A DNA stretch of 64,000 bases from Paenibacillus planticolens (GCF_013141725.1 NZ_WHNZ01000041.1:62001-126000), one strand, 5' to 3'; positions 25,239 through 33,725 are shown, counted from the first letter of the stretch. Notes: generated by a model from the sequence alone, not told the origin. Made by a program: numbers and translations.

Positions 25239-26021
25239 TTATAGCGCTGCGCCTTTGCCGCCATCCACGTTGACGGAAGTTCCCGTCACATAGGAAGCCG
25301 CTTTAGAAGACAGAAACGCGATAACGTTCGCCGCTTCTTCGGCATCGCCAATCCGGCCAAGCGGAATGTCGTGCCTTGCATCTCGGGCATACTCGTCCCA
25401 AGTCAGCTCAGACGCCTCCCGCTTCCAGCCCTTTTCCAGCTGATCGCTGCGAATCTTCCCGATACACACCGTGTTGACGCGAATGCCATCCCCGGCAAGA
25501 TCCTTGCTCATCGCATTGGTTAAGGCGAGTCCAGCTGCACGGCTGACGCTTGTGGGCAAGGAAGATGCCGGCGGCGTTTTGGCAGCGGACGTAGTAATAT
25601 TCACAATCGAGCCGCCTCCGGCTTGACGCATATACGGAATGGCAAACCGGGAGCAATGAATGGCCCCAAACAGTTTCAGCTCAAGATCGTGCCGCCATAC
25701 CTCCGTACCTACCTGTTCAAAAGGCTTGGCCGCAGAAGTTCCAGCATTGTTCACCAATATATCGATACCTCCGAACGCTTCGACCGTTTGCTCAACGGCG
25801 CGTTTGCAGTCCTCCTCCGAAGTGACATCCGCTTGGATCGTCAGCACCCGGCTCCCGGTTAAACTCGCAATATGTTTGGCAGCTTCCTGAAGCTGCTCCT
25901 CATTCCGTGCACAAATGGCAACCTTCGCTCCCTCGCGGGATAGCGTTATGGCTGTCGCTAAACCAATCCCTTTGCTACCGCCTGTAATTAAGGCGACTTG
26001 ACCATTCAAGCCTAAATCCAT
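25239..26021 (-). CDS. Short-chain dehydrogenase/reductase
   Basis: A 260-residue NAD(P)-dependent SDR. The Rossmann motif is TGGSKGIG near residues 13-20, followed by NNAGTSA near 90; the catalytic Ser is in ITTSAAK. The usual YxxxK is not clearly present: the expected region reads PASSLPTSVSRAAGLALTNA, with Ser-Val-Ser-Arg where Tyr and Lys would lie, so the catalytic Tyr/Lys may be lost or altered. ATG at 26021 (start MDLGLNGQVALITGG) is preferred for its AAAGGAT site; upstream in-frame ATGs at 26033 and 26063 lack one. Probably first gene of a two-gene operon with the flavin monooxygenase. Confidence 0.85.
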   Translation of the reverse strand: MDLGLNGQVALITGGSKGIGLATAITLSREGAKVAICARNEEQLQEAAKHIASLTGSRVLTIQADVTSEEDCKRAVEQTVEAFGGIDILVNNAGTSAAKPFEQVGTEVWRHDLELKLFGAIHCSRFAIPYMRQAGGGSIVNITTSAAKTPPASSLPTSVSRAAGLALTNAMSKDLAGDGIRVNTVCIGKIRSDQLEKGWKREASELTWDEYARDARHDIPLGRIGDAEEAANVIAFLSSKAASYVTGTSVNVDGGKGAAL

Positions 26022-26143
26022 TGCTTCATCCATCCTTTCATTGACACCACCAAAGTAATTCAAGCATACTCCTTTTTAGTAGCATAGGAAAGACCACTCC
26101 GGATAGGGAGATCTGATCCTCCATTTCTGCAATCGCAGCGCAT

Positions 26144-26170
26144 CAAAAAAAGAGAGGCGCGAGGCCTCTC
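26144..26170 (-). terminator. Terminator of the Gfo/Idh/MocA pair
   Basis: GAGAGGC/GCCTCTC hairpin (26152-26170) followed by a U7-8 run on the minus strand, 12 bases past the stop at 26182. Confidence 0.88.
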
Positions 26171-26181
26171 CTTCATCCATT

Positions 26182-27267
26182 TTAAGCATTCAAATAAACA
26201 GCTTTACCCGTGCGCGCCGATTCATAAATAGCTTCCAAAATTTGCGACACGACATAAGCTTGCTCAGGCGTTACAACAGGCTCTGAATCTGTTTCAATCG
26301 CCTTGATCCACGTGCGCATTTCCAAATCCGCATCGCTTTCTTTGGCCCCGTCATAAAAAGCAACTCCGCCTGCTTTCAAATCCACTTCCGTCGTATACAA
26401 ACGGCTGTGCTTCTCGCCATTGATGCGAAGTCCGCCTTTCATGTCAGCGCCGCCTTCCGTTCCGCTAAGAGAACATTTGGCTTCGTCAACTTCCAACGTG
26501 TTCAAAGCCCAGCTGGATTCCAGCATGATGGTTGCTCCGTTTTCCATCACGATCATTCCGAAAGCGGAATCCTCCACGGTGAACTTACTTGGGTCCCATG
26601 GGCCCCATGCGTTGGCGGCATTCTCCTTTTGGGACAATTCGTGATAGGAAGTCCCTAACACAACTTTCGGCTTATAGTTATCCATCATCCAAAGCGTCAA
26701 GTCCAGCGCATGTGTCCCGATATCAATTAAAGGACCTCCGCCTTGTTTTTCTTCATCCAAGAATACGCCCCATGTCGGAACCGCACGACGGCGTATCGCA
26801 TGCGCTTTCGCAAAATAGATTTCGCCTAGCTCCCCTTGCTCGCATACCCGCTTCAAATGCTGGCTATCCGCGCGGAAACGGTTGTTGTAGCCGATCGTAA
26901 GCTTTTTGCCTGTGCGCTTGGCTGTTTCGGCCATGCGTTTGGCATCGGCTGCCGTTTTCGCCATCGGCTTTTCACACATGACATGCTTGCCCGCTTCCAG
27001 CGCCGCAATGGCAATTTCCGCATGCGAATCGTTCGGTGTAAGCACATGCACGATATCGATAGTTGCATCCGTTAGAAGTTCTTTGTAATCTTCATAAACG
27101 GCAGCGCCCTCTGCGCCGTATTTGACCGCCGCCTTTTCCGCACGTTCTCCAACGATGTCACAGAATGCGACCATTTCAACATTCTTTAACTTTGCCAAGC
27201 TCGGCAAATGCTTGCCGTTTGCAATACCGCCACAACCAATAATACCGATACGGAAAATACGTGACAT
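26182..27267 (-). CDS. Gfo/Idh/MocA family oxidoreductase
   Basis: A 361-residue NAD(P)-dependent sugar or inositol dehydrogenase. The N-terminal Rossmann fold has GIIGCGGIANGKHLPSL. The family block MCEKPMAKTAADAKRM contains the conserved Lys of EKP, and the C-terminal domain has GGGPLIDIGTHALDLTLWMM with the conserved Asp and His. ATG has TGGAGGTATTCTC upstream. It is 31 bases after a second member of the family, so the two probably catalyse linked steps on one sugar; the substrate is not known. Confidence 0.92.
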   Translation of the reverse strand: MSRIFRIGIIGCGGIANGKHLPSLAKLKNVEMVAFCDIVGERAEKAAVKYGAEGAAVYEDYKELLTDATIDIVHVLTPNDSHAEIAIAALEAGKHVMCEKPMAKTAADAKRMAETAKRTGKKLTIGYNNRFRADSQHLKRVCEQGELGEIYFAKAHAIRRRAVPTWGVFLDEEKQGGGPLIDIGTHALDLTLWMMDNYKPKVVLGTSYHELSQKENAANAWGPWDPSKFTVEDSAFGMIVMENGATIMLESSWALNTLEVDEAKCSLSGTEGGADMKGGLRINGEKHSRLYTTEVDLKAGGVAFYDGAKESDADLEMRTWIKAIETDSEPVVTPEQAYVVSQILEAIYESARTGKAVYLNA

Positions 27268-27298
27268 GAGAATACCTCCAAAGCTTCGTCTGTTTTAT

Positions 27299-28381
27299 TT
27301 AGTTAGGAAGTTCAATTGTGACTTCGCGTTTCAGAATCGAGGAACGGATGATGCCGTCGATAATCGCTTGATTCCGAACAATCTGTTCGCCTGGAATCGG
27401 TGCTGGCTTGCCGTCGCGAACCGCTTCGACAAAATCGCGGACCTTTTCGTTAAACAGGTTCTTTTTATGTTCAATGAGCGGGATTTGGCTTTCCGTATGG
27501 TGTCCAAGAACATCGTGGAAGTACGTAATGGACCCTACAGATCCGTCAAACACGCCGCTCCACGGCCCTTTGCCGGCAGGAGTCACTTTCAAACCGCCAT
27601 CTGTTCCAAGGAACAAGGTTGGTCCTAATGTATCCATATGCATCGCCCAAGAAATTTTAAAATTCAGCACGAGATCATTTTCGAACCGGATCATCGCAAC
27701 GCCGAAATCCTCTACATCGAAGCGCGCTGCTTCCTTATGATATAACGGGTTCGTTCCAAAAAAGTTAGAACTATACGCGGATACGGTAAGCGGTTTCGGA
27801 TAACCCATTGCATTTAACGCCATATCAAGCGAATAGCAGCCGATATCCGCCATCGCGCCGGCACCGGCAATTTCTTTGGAAATAAATGTGCCGCCAGGCA
27901 TGCCTCTTCGGCGTCCGCCGCCGGTTTCCACATAGTACACTTTGCCCAATTGACCGGACTGAACAACATCTTGAATGACTTTCATGTTCGGGTCATATCT
28001 CGGTTGGAAGCCAACATTCAGCATGAAGCCTGTCTTCTTCGCCGTTTGCGCCATCTCTATCGCTTCATCCAATGTGACGGACATCGGCTTCTCAAGCATA
28101 ACGTGCTTGCCTGCCAACAAGGCATCAACCGTTGTGCGGTGATGAGCCACGTTCGGCGTGCAAATGCTTACCCCGTCAAGCTCCAACTCCAGCAGCTGCC
28201 GGTAATCATCAAAGGCCTGCGCCGATGAAAGCTGCCAAAAATCAATAAATTGCGCCGCTTTGCCAGGCACAGCATCTGCAACGGCTACAATTTCTACGTC
28301 CGCCAACTCTCGGTAGGCTTTTACATGAGCGCCGGCAATACCGCCGCCGCCAATAATGCCGATTTTCAATGTTTTGCTCAT
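27299..28381 (-). CDS. Gfo/Idh/MocA family oxidoreductase
   Basis: A 360-residue paralogue of the next gene with GIIGGGGIAGAHVKAY (Rossmann), MLEKPMSVTLDEAIEM (EKP Lys) and GAGAMADIGCYSLDMALNAMG. In the last block the position usually held by His (IGxH) is Cys-Tyr, as in the subset of the family that uses a shifted acid/base residue. First gene of the pair, with GAGGTAATGGG before its ATG. Likely acts in sugar catabolism; substrate unknown. Confidence 0.9.
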   Translation of the reverse strand: MSKTLKIGIIGGGGIAGAHVKAYRELADVEIVAVADAVPGKAAQFIDFWQLSSAQAFDDYRQLLELELDGVSICTPNVAHHRTTVDALLAGKHVMLEKPMSVTLDEAIEMAQTAKKTGFMLNVGFQPRYDPNMKVIQDVVQSGQLGKVYYVETGGGRRRGMPGGTFISKEIAGAGAMADIGCYSLDMALNAMGYPKPLTVSAYSSNFFGTNPLYHKEAARFDVEDFGVAMIRFENDLVLNFKISWAMHMDTLGPTLFLGTDGGLKVTPAGKGPWSGVFDGSVGSITYFHDVLGHHTESQIPLIEHKKNLFNEKVRDFVEAVRDGKPAPIPGEQIVRNQAIIDGIIRSSILKREVTIELPN

Positions 28382-28799
28382 CCCATTACCTCATCGCTAC
28401 ATGTAATATTAAGACATCCTCCTTAAATGTAGCATAGGAATAGCAAGATTTTTAGTCTAACATTAGGACAAATAGATTAAGGAATTACGACATGACGAAT
28501 TCTTTGCTTGCACCGCCTCGCTGATGGTTATCGCGATATGCAAACCTTTTTTCCATAAACTAACTAGTCCAACTTCCCGCATCCCCATCACACAGATCAT
28601 GTAAAACATACATGTCCATCTATAATTAACCCATAGTGCTTTAAGCAAATAAGTCTAAAAGGCTGCCCTCAAGCAGATAGATCTACTTTCGAGACAGCCT
28701 CGCCGCAAGCCTTTGCCATCATTGTCATTCTTGCCATACATGTCATCATTCGCAGACCTCTCAAGCAGCTCCTCTATGATCTGCCAGCATTTACACGCC
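28382..28799. other. Gap with one terminator and no convincing gene
   Basis: Apart from the hairpin at 28657-28700, this stretch shows no ribosome-site-supported ORF, repeat or operator. Short minus-strand frames inside it have no ribosome site or recognisable content. Confidence 0.5.
28657..28700 (-). terminator. Terminator, probably of the 220-residue protein gene
   Basis: AGGCTGCCCTC/GAGACAGCCT arms (28660-28670, 28691-28700) with TTTTAGACTT following on the minus strand. It lies 100 bases past the stop at 28800. Confidence 0.65.
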
Positions 28800-29462
28800 T
28801 TACTTGCCCCCTGCCTTTTTCTGCGCATCTTCCAGAAAGCTCCGATACGCCTGCTGCTCCGGATGATCACGCACTAAATCCTCATAGTAGCGAGTGACCC
28901 TCTGGAAATAGTAGGGATGGACGTCTTGCGTCGGAACCAGCCTGTATGGATTCCACCGATACGTTTGCACTTGGAAGGCTTTGTCATGGTCCTGAACCCA
29001 TAGCGCGATTTCGCATAATCCGTCTCTGCCTTCTCTGGTTGGCATATCCTCAACTTCCAAATGATTGTACGAGGTTCCGGGAGGAATCATCCGTTGGAAT
29101 CCGTTTGGCGTCCATTGGATGATATCGAGCTCGGAACCGGCACCCTCCTGCACCCAGCCGACGATCACATCCCAGCCTTCACTGCGTGAAACAGGCGCCG
29201 CGATAAAATCAGTCGCTTCCCTAATACCTCCCGTGGCTGCAGATGCGATAGGAAACCAGGTACCCGAGTAATCCTTGAGTGAAAACAGGTACTGGTTGTC
29301 TAAAAATCTATACATCGCCGTGATTTCGGGAGAGCCGTCACCATCCACGTCAGCATATAAGATCGCCGCGGGATTCCCCTGCTGCTTCAGCTGTACAATC
29401 TCTGCTTCTTGCGGAATACAGCTTCGGACGACAGAAAGAAAATCAATGGGGGTCAAACTCAT
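28800..29462 (-). CDS. Conserved hypothetical protein with calcium-loop-like repeat
   Basis: A 220-residue protein without signal peptide or membrane segment. Residues about 35-45 (YADVDGDGSPEI) resemble the Asp-rich FG-GAP/VCBS calcium loop seen in beta-propeller proteins, followed by Trp-rich beta strands (WDVIVGWVQEGAGSELDIIQW). I do not recognise a family. Start ATG at 29462 has AGAGGGATAACC just upstream. Monocistronic by position; no functional link can be argued. Confidence 0.7.
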   Translation of the reverse strand: MSLTPIDFLSVVRSCIPQEAEIVQLKQQGNPAAILYADVDGDGSPEITAMYRFLDNQYLFSLKDYSGTWFPIASAATGGIREATDFIAAPVSRSEGWDVIVGWVQEGAGSELDIIQWTPNGFQRMIPPGTSYNHLEVEDMPTREGRDGLCEIALWVQDHDKAFQVQTYRWNPYRLVPTQDVHPYYFQRVTRYYEDLVRDHPEQQAYRSFLEDAQKKAGGK

Positions 29463-29545
29463 GGTTATCCCTCTTTTCGCATCATTCTCAACTAAAGTAT
29501 ATGCGTCAGTGGACTTGGCCCATGATCAGTTCGTCTCCGAACAAC

Positions 29546-29595
29546 AAAAAGAGACTACCCTCAGTCATTTCTATGACTTGTGGGACAGTCTCTTT
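29546..29595 (-). terminator. Terminator downstream of glpX and of repeat R3
   Basis: AAAAAGAGACTaCCC (29546-29560) pairs with GGGaCAGTCTCTTT (29582-29595) and there is an inner TCAT/ATGA helix; the U5 tail is on the minus strand. The nearest upstream minus-strand gene is glpX, whose stop is 250 bases away with repeat R3 in between. Confidence 0.8.
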
Positions 29596-29620
29596 GTGCA
29601 ATTTTGCTTCTACAGTCAAA

Positions 29621-29807
29621 TTAGAGGGGAAAATTCCCACTAATCTGACTGCAGAAGTCTGTCAGATCCATTTAGCCGGAAAAACTCCCTCTACTTGCAC
29701 CGATTTTGTGAGAACCTACTAAATCCGGGCAAATTAACGGGAGGTTCTCCCTCTAAATTCCCTGCAGGGTTATCTTTCGAGCAATTAGTGGGAGATTTTC
29801 CGACTAG
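29621..29807. repeat. Four-arm palindromic repeat R3 (arm family III)
   Basis: Forward arms begin TTAGAGGGGAAAATTCCCAC (29621) and TTTAGCCGGAAAAACTCCC (29671). Inverted arms end at 29757 (GGTTCTCCCTCTAAA) and 29807 (TTAGTGGGAGATTTTCC just before it). Arm pitch is exactly 50 bases on both sides. The whole element aligns end to end, inverted, with R8 at 59205-59393. It lies between the glpX stop codon and its terminator. Confidence 0.85.
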
Positions 29808-29843
29808 CACCCCTAACTTCGTTTTTTCAGCTCTTTTTACACC

Positions 29844-30806
29844 CTAGGCGCTCCCCAGATACACCTGCGTCTGATGAACGCAATGAATGAAACGCACCGT
29901 CTGCGTTTCGGCTCTCATCACGACCGAGTGAGTCTCCGCCCGCCCGCCGAGTTGAACTTTCACGCCGCTCAAGAAATCGCCTGAAGTGACTCCTGTAGCT
30001 GCGAAGTAGATATCGGATTCACCGACCAAATCGCGCATGCTGAGCACTTTGGACGGATCTGTAATGCCCATTGCTAAGCAGCGGGCGACCTCATCTTCAT
30101 TTTCCGGCAGCAGCCGTCCTTGGAATTCACCGCCCATGCAACGCAGCGCAGCAGCAGCAAGCACGCCTTCCGGCGCTCCGCCCGATCCCACGTGCAGATC
30201 GATGCCCGTCTCAGGAAAGGCTGTCGCCATGGCCCCCGCCACATCGCCATCGCTAAGCAAATGAATTTTGACGCCAAGCGTGCGCAGAACTAGAATTTTA
30301 TCGGCATGCCGTTTTCGATCCAGAATGGAGACCGTTAGCTCTGTTACGTCTTTTTGCAGATGGTCTGCCGCTTTGCGTACCGTGACTTCGAGCGGGTCCT
30401 CTAACCTTAGATGACCGGCTAAGCGCGGCCCGACCGCAAGTTTCTCCATGTACATATCCGGAGCGTGCAGCAAATTCCCTTTTTCAGCAACGGCTACCAC
30501 AGAGAGCGCATTGTTTCTGCCGCTTGCGACAATATCCGTGCCTTCAAGCGGATCAACGGCTACATCATACTCAGGACCAGCGCCGCTGCCGACAGACTCG
30601 CCAATGTAGAGCATCGGGGCTTCGTCCATCTCTCCTTCCCCAATAACAACAGTCCCCCGAAAAGGAATGGAGCTAAAAATAGAACGCATGGCAGAAGTTG
30701 CCGCTTCGTCCGCGCTATGCTTATTCCCTTTTCCAGTCCACCGTGCGGATGCTAAAGCAGCATATTCTGTAACCCGTACAATCTCCAGTGACAAATCTCT
30801 TTGCAT
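29844..30806 (-). CDS. glpX: Class II fructose-1,6-bisphosphatase GlpX
   Basis: Gluconeogenic enzyme converting fructose 1,6-bisphosphate to fructose 6-phosphate. The 320-residue length matches Bacillus GlpX (321). Metal/substrate motifs are GTVVIGEGEMDEAPMLYIGE and YDVAVDPLEGTD. ATG at 30806 is chosen because the protein then begins MQRDLSLEIVRVTE like its relatives and AAAGGGTG lies 9 bases upstream; a frame reaching 30851 is rejected. It is 41 bases after ppsR with no terminator, so it seems to be the third gene of a ccpN-ppsR-glpX operon, placing the enzyme under the gluconeogenic control unit. Confidence 0.94.
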   Translation of the reverse strand: MQRDLSLEIVRVTEYAALASARWTGKGNKHSADEAATSAMRSIFSSIPFRGTVVIGEGEMDEAPMLYIGESVGSGAGPEYDVAVDPLEGTDIVASGRNNALSVVAVAEKGNLLHAPDMYMEKLAVGPRLAGHLRLEDPLEVTVRKAADHLQKDVTELTVSILDRKRHADKILVLRTLGVKIHLLSDGDVAGAMATAFPETGIDLHVGSGGAPEGVLAAAALRCMGGEFQGRLLPENEDEVARCLAMGITDPSKVLSMRDLVGESDIYFAATGVTSGDFLSGVKVQLGGRAETHSVVMRAETQTVRFIHCVHQTQVYLGSA

Positions 30807-30847
30807 ACATCCATTCACCCTTTCTATTTTAGAATCGTTTGAAGCAT

Positions 30848-31651
30848 TCAAGTTCTGTCAGCCAGGATGAGCCCTGCTGTTTCTTCGATCGCCTTCTCAC
30901 TGACATCAATCACTTGGCAGCCGAGCTCACGATACAGTTTCATTGCAAAAGCAAGCTCTTCTTTCACGCGCTCCTCTGTAGCGTATTTCGCACCAAAGGG
31001 AAGCCCGACCGCTTTCAATCGTTCAGTGCGAATGCGTACCAGGTGATCAGGATTCATCGTTAAGCCGATTAGTTTCTTCGGATCTAACTCATATATAATG
31101 GCAGGCGGCTTTACCTCAGGAACCAGCGGGTAATTCGCCACCTTATTTCCTTTATGCGCCAAATAGATGCTTAGCGGTGTTTTGGAGGTGCGGGAAGGCC
31201 CCAACAGTACAATATGGGCGTGCCTCATCGCGTTGGGATCTTTGCCATCGTCACAACTTACCGTGAATTCAACAGCTTCCACCCGTTGGTAGTACTGCTC
31301 ATCCAACTGGTAAAGCAGGCCTACTTTCCGCTTCGGAGAATCCTTAAACGTATCAATGAAAGCTTGCATCATAGGCCCCATAATATCTATCGCATTGACG
31401 CTGAGCCGGATCGCTTCCTGCCGCATCATTTCCCTGAGCTCGGGGAGCACAAGCGTATAGGCGATAAAACCGTTTACTTTCGATGCTTCTTCCACTACGG
31501 AGCGCACTTCATCTTCCGTTCGGATCGAACCGAAGCGTTTCACTTGCACTTGGCTGGCATTAAATTGACGGATGGTTGCTTGTACGACGGTATTCGCCGT
31601 TTCCCCCACAGCATCCGAACAAACGAAAATCGTATGCATCTTCTCTCCCAC
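30848..31651 (-). CDS. ppsR: Pyruvate phosphate dikinase regulatory protein (DUF299 kinase/pyrophosphorylase)
   Basis: Bifunctional Ser/Thr kinase and Pi-dependent pyrophosphorylase that switches PPDK or PEP synthase; in Bacillus subtilis the homologue YqfL works with CcpN. About 267 residues with MHTIFVCSDAVGETANTVV at the N-terminus and the P-loop-like HIVLLGPSRTSKTP at about residues 145-160. The start is one of GTG 31651 (7 bases after AGGAGG), ATG 31639 (close to GGGAGAG) or GTG 31657; 31651 has the best spacing. It follows ccpN by 15 bases. Confidence 0.9.
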   Translation of the reverse strand: MGEKMHTIFVCSDAVGETANTVVQATIRQFNASQVQVKRFGSIRTEDEVRSVVEEASKVNGFIAYTLVLPELREMMRQEAIRLSVNAIDIMGPMMQAFIDTFKDSPKRKVGLLYQLDEQYYQRVEAVEFTVSCDDGKDPNAMRHAHIVLLGPSRTSKTPLSIYLAHKGNKVANYPLVPEVKPPAIIYELDPKKLIGLTMNPDHLVRIRTERLKAVGLPFGAKYATEERVKEELAFAMKLYRELGCQVIDVSEKAIEETAGLILADRT

Positions 31652-31666
31652 TTGCACTCCTCCTGA

Positions 31667-32302
31667 TTAAGTTCCCAGCGCTACTTCGAGCAGCAATTTG
31701 GTCATCGTCGTTTTCGTAATTCGGCCAATTACTTCATCATGGTCCAGATCCGGCCCTGCTGACTTAACGACAGGCAGTCCGTCAACTTGATGATGAATCA
31801 TTTTCCGAGCTGCCTCTAGCACACTGTCGTCCGGGTTCACCGTCACAATGTTCGGATGCCTCGTCATGACTAGTGAAACGGGCATTGCATTTGCCGAAGA
31901 TTGCCCCAGCGTAACCTTGAGCAAATCCTTTCGTGAAACAATTCCGACCAAGGCTCCCGCTTGATTAACAACCATTAAACTGCCTACATTTTCCAGAAAA
32001 AGCGTCACTACGGCGTCGCTGACCGTCACGGTTTCCCTTAGCACGACGGGAATACCCATCACTTCTTTGACTTTCAACGCTTCGATATGCTTGAATGGCG
32101 AGTTTACCTCAAGCGCGGCCTTTCCGAGAAAATAGCCGACTTTCGGCTTGGCATCGATATGCTGAAGCATGACCAAAACTGCCAGATCCGAACGGATCGT
32201 TGGTCGGCTTATGCCTAAAAGCTCCGCGATACGTTCCCCCGTTATCGGGGCATGTTTGCCCACTAGATCAATAATTTCCAACTGGCGGGTTGTAAGCTCG
32301 AT
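31667..32302 (-). CDS. ccpN: CcpN-type CBS-domain repressor of gluconeogenesis, probable ATC start
   Basis: Repressor with an N-terminal winged helix (ITGERIAELLGISRPTIRSDL) and two CBS domains (about residues 70-125 and 140-200). In Bacillus subtilis CcpN represses gapB and pckA on glucose and is followed by yqfL, as here. A TTG at 32281 has no ribosome site and would drop conserved residues. Upstream the frame reads IELTTRQLEIID, matching the CcpN start (IELNKRQ). AGGAGG at 32311-32316 is 8 bases from ATC at 32302 and 5 from ATC at 32305; no ATG, GTG or TTG is available. An ATC start gives 211 residues, very close to the Bacillus protein. Confidence 0.88.
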   Translation of the reverse strand: MELTTRQLEIIDLVGKHAPITGERIAELLGISRPTIRSDLAVLVMLQHIDAKPKVGYFLGKAALEVNSPFKHIEALKVKEVMGIPVVLRETVTVSDAVVTLFLENVGSLMVVNQAGALVGIVSRKDLLKVTLGQSSANAMPVSLVMTRHPNIVTVNPDDSVLEAARKMIHHQVDGLPVVKSAGPDLDHDEVIGRITKTTMTKLLLEVALGT

Positions 32303-32367
32303 GATGTTTCCCTCCTAAACATTTCAAAAAGAACCCAATAGTGTGTTCTATTTTTTATATATTGTAT

Positions 32368-32410
32368 ATTATATAGCATAATAAAGGAAAATAACATTGT
32401 TTATAGCACA
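32368..32410 (-). promoter_or_regulatory. ccpN promoter with two CcpN-box-like sites
   Basis: On the minus strand TATGCTATATA (32370-32380) fits the published CcpN consensus TRTGHYATAYW completely and overlaps a TATAAT -10 (32368-32373). TGTGCTATAAA (32400-32410) fits at 10 of 11 positions. The boxes are exactly 30 bases apart, about three helical turns. This suggests autoregulation. Confidence 0.6.
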
Positions 32411-32463
32411 TAAAATAAAATTTTATCACCTTGAGTCGTTAAATGAATATGATTGAGTATGTC

Positions 32464-32508
32464 AAAAAGCTCCCTTTCCACTTCCGCGAAGAAATGAAAA
32501 GAGAGCTT
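32464..32508 (-). terminator. Terminator of the chromate transporter pair
   Basis: AAGCTC...GAGCTT arms extended by CTTT/AAAG, with a U5 tail on the minus strand, shortly after the stop at 32522. Confidence 0.7.
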
Positions 32509-32521
32509 GGCAAGTTTTGAC

Positions 32522-33064
32522 CTATTGAAAAAACACAATTCCCATAATGCCTGCGCCTACAATAATAATAAAAGGATGCAGCTTATATTTAACAATGCCC
32601 ACGAAAGCGCCGACTGTGATTAAAATCGTCGCAATCTGCGGCCATGTGACCGGCAGCTTCGCTTCTCCCCAGCCCGCCATGCCAAAGTGAATCGCCGCGA
32701 ATATAATCAGGCCGGTTACTACAGGCTTCAAGCCGTAGAAGGATGACTTGAACCACTTGTTGGTATGCCATTTGTACAAAAATGCCGCTAACAAAATAAT
32801 CAGAATCAAAGATGGCAGCACCATCCCGAGTGTCGCTATAATGGCTCCCGGCAATCCTGCTGTCTGAAAACCGATCAACGTGGCGCTATTCGTCGCGATC
32901 GGTCCGGGACCTGTCCCTGCCAAAGACACGACTTGGTTAAAATCATCCGCCGAGAGCCATTGATTGCGGCTTACCTCATGCTGGATGATCGGCATCATGG
33001 CGTAACCGCCGCCGAAAGACATACATCCAATTTTAATGAAAGTAAGAAACAATTTTAGAAGCAA
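32522..33064 (-). CDS. Chromate transporter half-protein (CHR family)
   Basis: A 180-residue membrane protein with about five hydrophobic helices and the CHR-family beginning FIKIGCMSFGGGYAMMPIIQHEV plus GTGPGPIATN. Short CHR proteins work as pairs of half-size homologues that efflux chromate or carry sulfate-like anions; the partner lies immediately upstream. The start is TTG at 33064 preceded by AGGTGAGG, 16 bases after the partner's stop. The actual anion is not determined. Confidence 0.87.
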   Translation of the reverse strand: MLLKLFLTFIKIGCMSFGGGYAMMPIIQHEVSRNQWLSADDFNQVVSLAGTGPGPIATNSATLIGFQTAGLPGAIIATLGMVLPSLILIILLAAFLYKWHTNKWFKSSFYGLKPVVTGLIIFAAIHFGMAGWGEAKLPVTWPQIATILITVGAFVGIVKYKLHPFIIIVGAGIMGIVFFQ

Positions 33065-33080
33065 GATTCCTCACCTTCCC

Positions 33081-33725
33081 TCATATGCCGTCTGCGATGA
33101 AATAATCCGCTGCCCGATTGCTCATTGACGGTTGCGAAGGCGTATCTTTGCTCGCGAACGGATCTTTCATTCCCCATTTTTGTTTCAGGAACACCACCGC
33201 AATTCCGATTACTAAACCGAAGACAATCATCAAAATCGGCGAAATCGGGCTAAACAGCAGGACAAGCACGGTAACTACGGCAGCGAATAGCGTCATTTTA
33301 TCAATAATGGCAGACTTCGCCATTTTGTATGCGGCAGCTCCGATGAGTCCAACGATAGCAGCGTGGATACCTGCCATAATGGCTTGCATCTTCGGATAAT
33401 TTTGAAGAAAAGCGTAAACCATACTAAGGACCATCACAATCAAAAAAGCAGGGAGCGTAATGCCGATGACGGCTGCTACCGCTCCTCGAATTCCTGCCAG
33501 ATGGTAACCGACTAAAGCTGACACGTTCACGCCTACGCCGCCCGGAGCCGCTCCGGAGATAGCAAGTAATTCTGTCATTTCTTCATCGGACATCCACTTG
33601 TTCGTTTCAACCACTTCTCTGTGAATGGCAGGCAGCATAGCATAACCGCCGCCAAAGGTGAGTGGGCTGATCCGCAAAAAAGTCCAGAAAATACGCATTA
33701 ATTTAGAAAAGTTATATATTGGCAT
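33081..33725 (-). CDS. Chromate transporter half-protein (CHR family)
   Basis: A 214-residue partner half-transporter: FLRISPLTFGGGYAMLPAIHREVV at the start, SGAAPGGVGVN in the usual PGP position, five or six hydrophobic helices and a short hydrophilic C-terminal tail (about residues 190-214). ATG at 33725 has GGGGAGG 9 bases upstream; a longer frame to 33746 has none. Expressed ahead of the smaller half. Confidence 0.87.
   Translation of the reverse strand: MPIYNFSKLMRIFWTFLRISPLTFGGGYAMLPAIHREVVETNKWMSDEEMTELLAISGAAPGGVGVNVSALVGYHLAGIRGAVAAVIGITLPAFLIVMVLSMVYAFLQNYPKMQAIMAGIHAAIVGLIGAAAYKMAKSAIIDKMTLFAAVVTVLVLLFSPISPILMIVFGLVIGIAVVFLKQKWGMKDPFASKDTPSQPSMSNRAADYFIADGI

Noticed and set aside
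28463-28870. Two short minus-strand ORFs (61 and 71 residues) near 28.5-28.9 kb
   Set aside because: One overlaps the 220-residue gene in another frame, the other has no ribosome site and Cys/Trp-rich random-looking composition.
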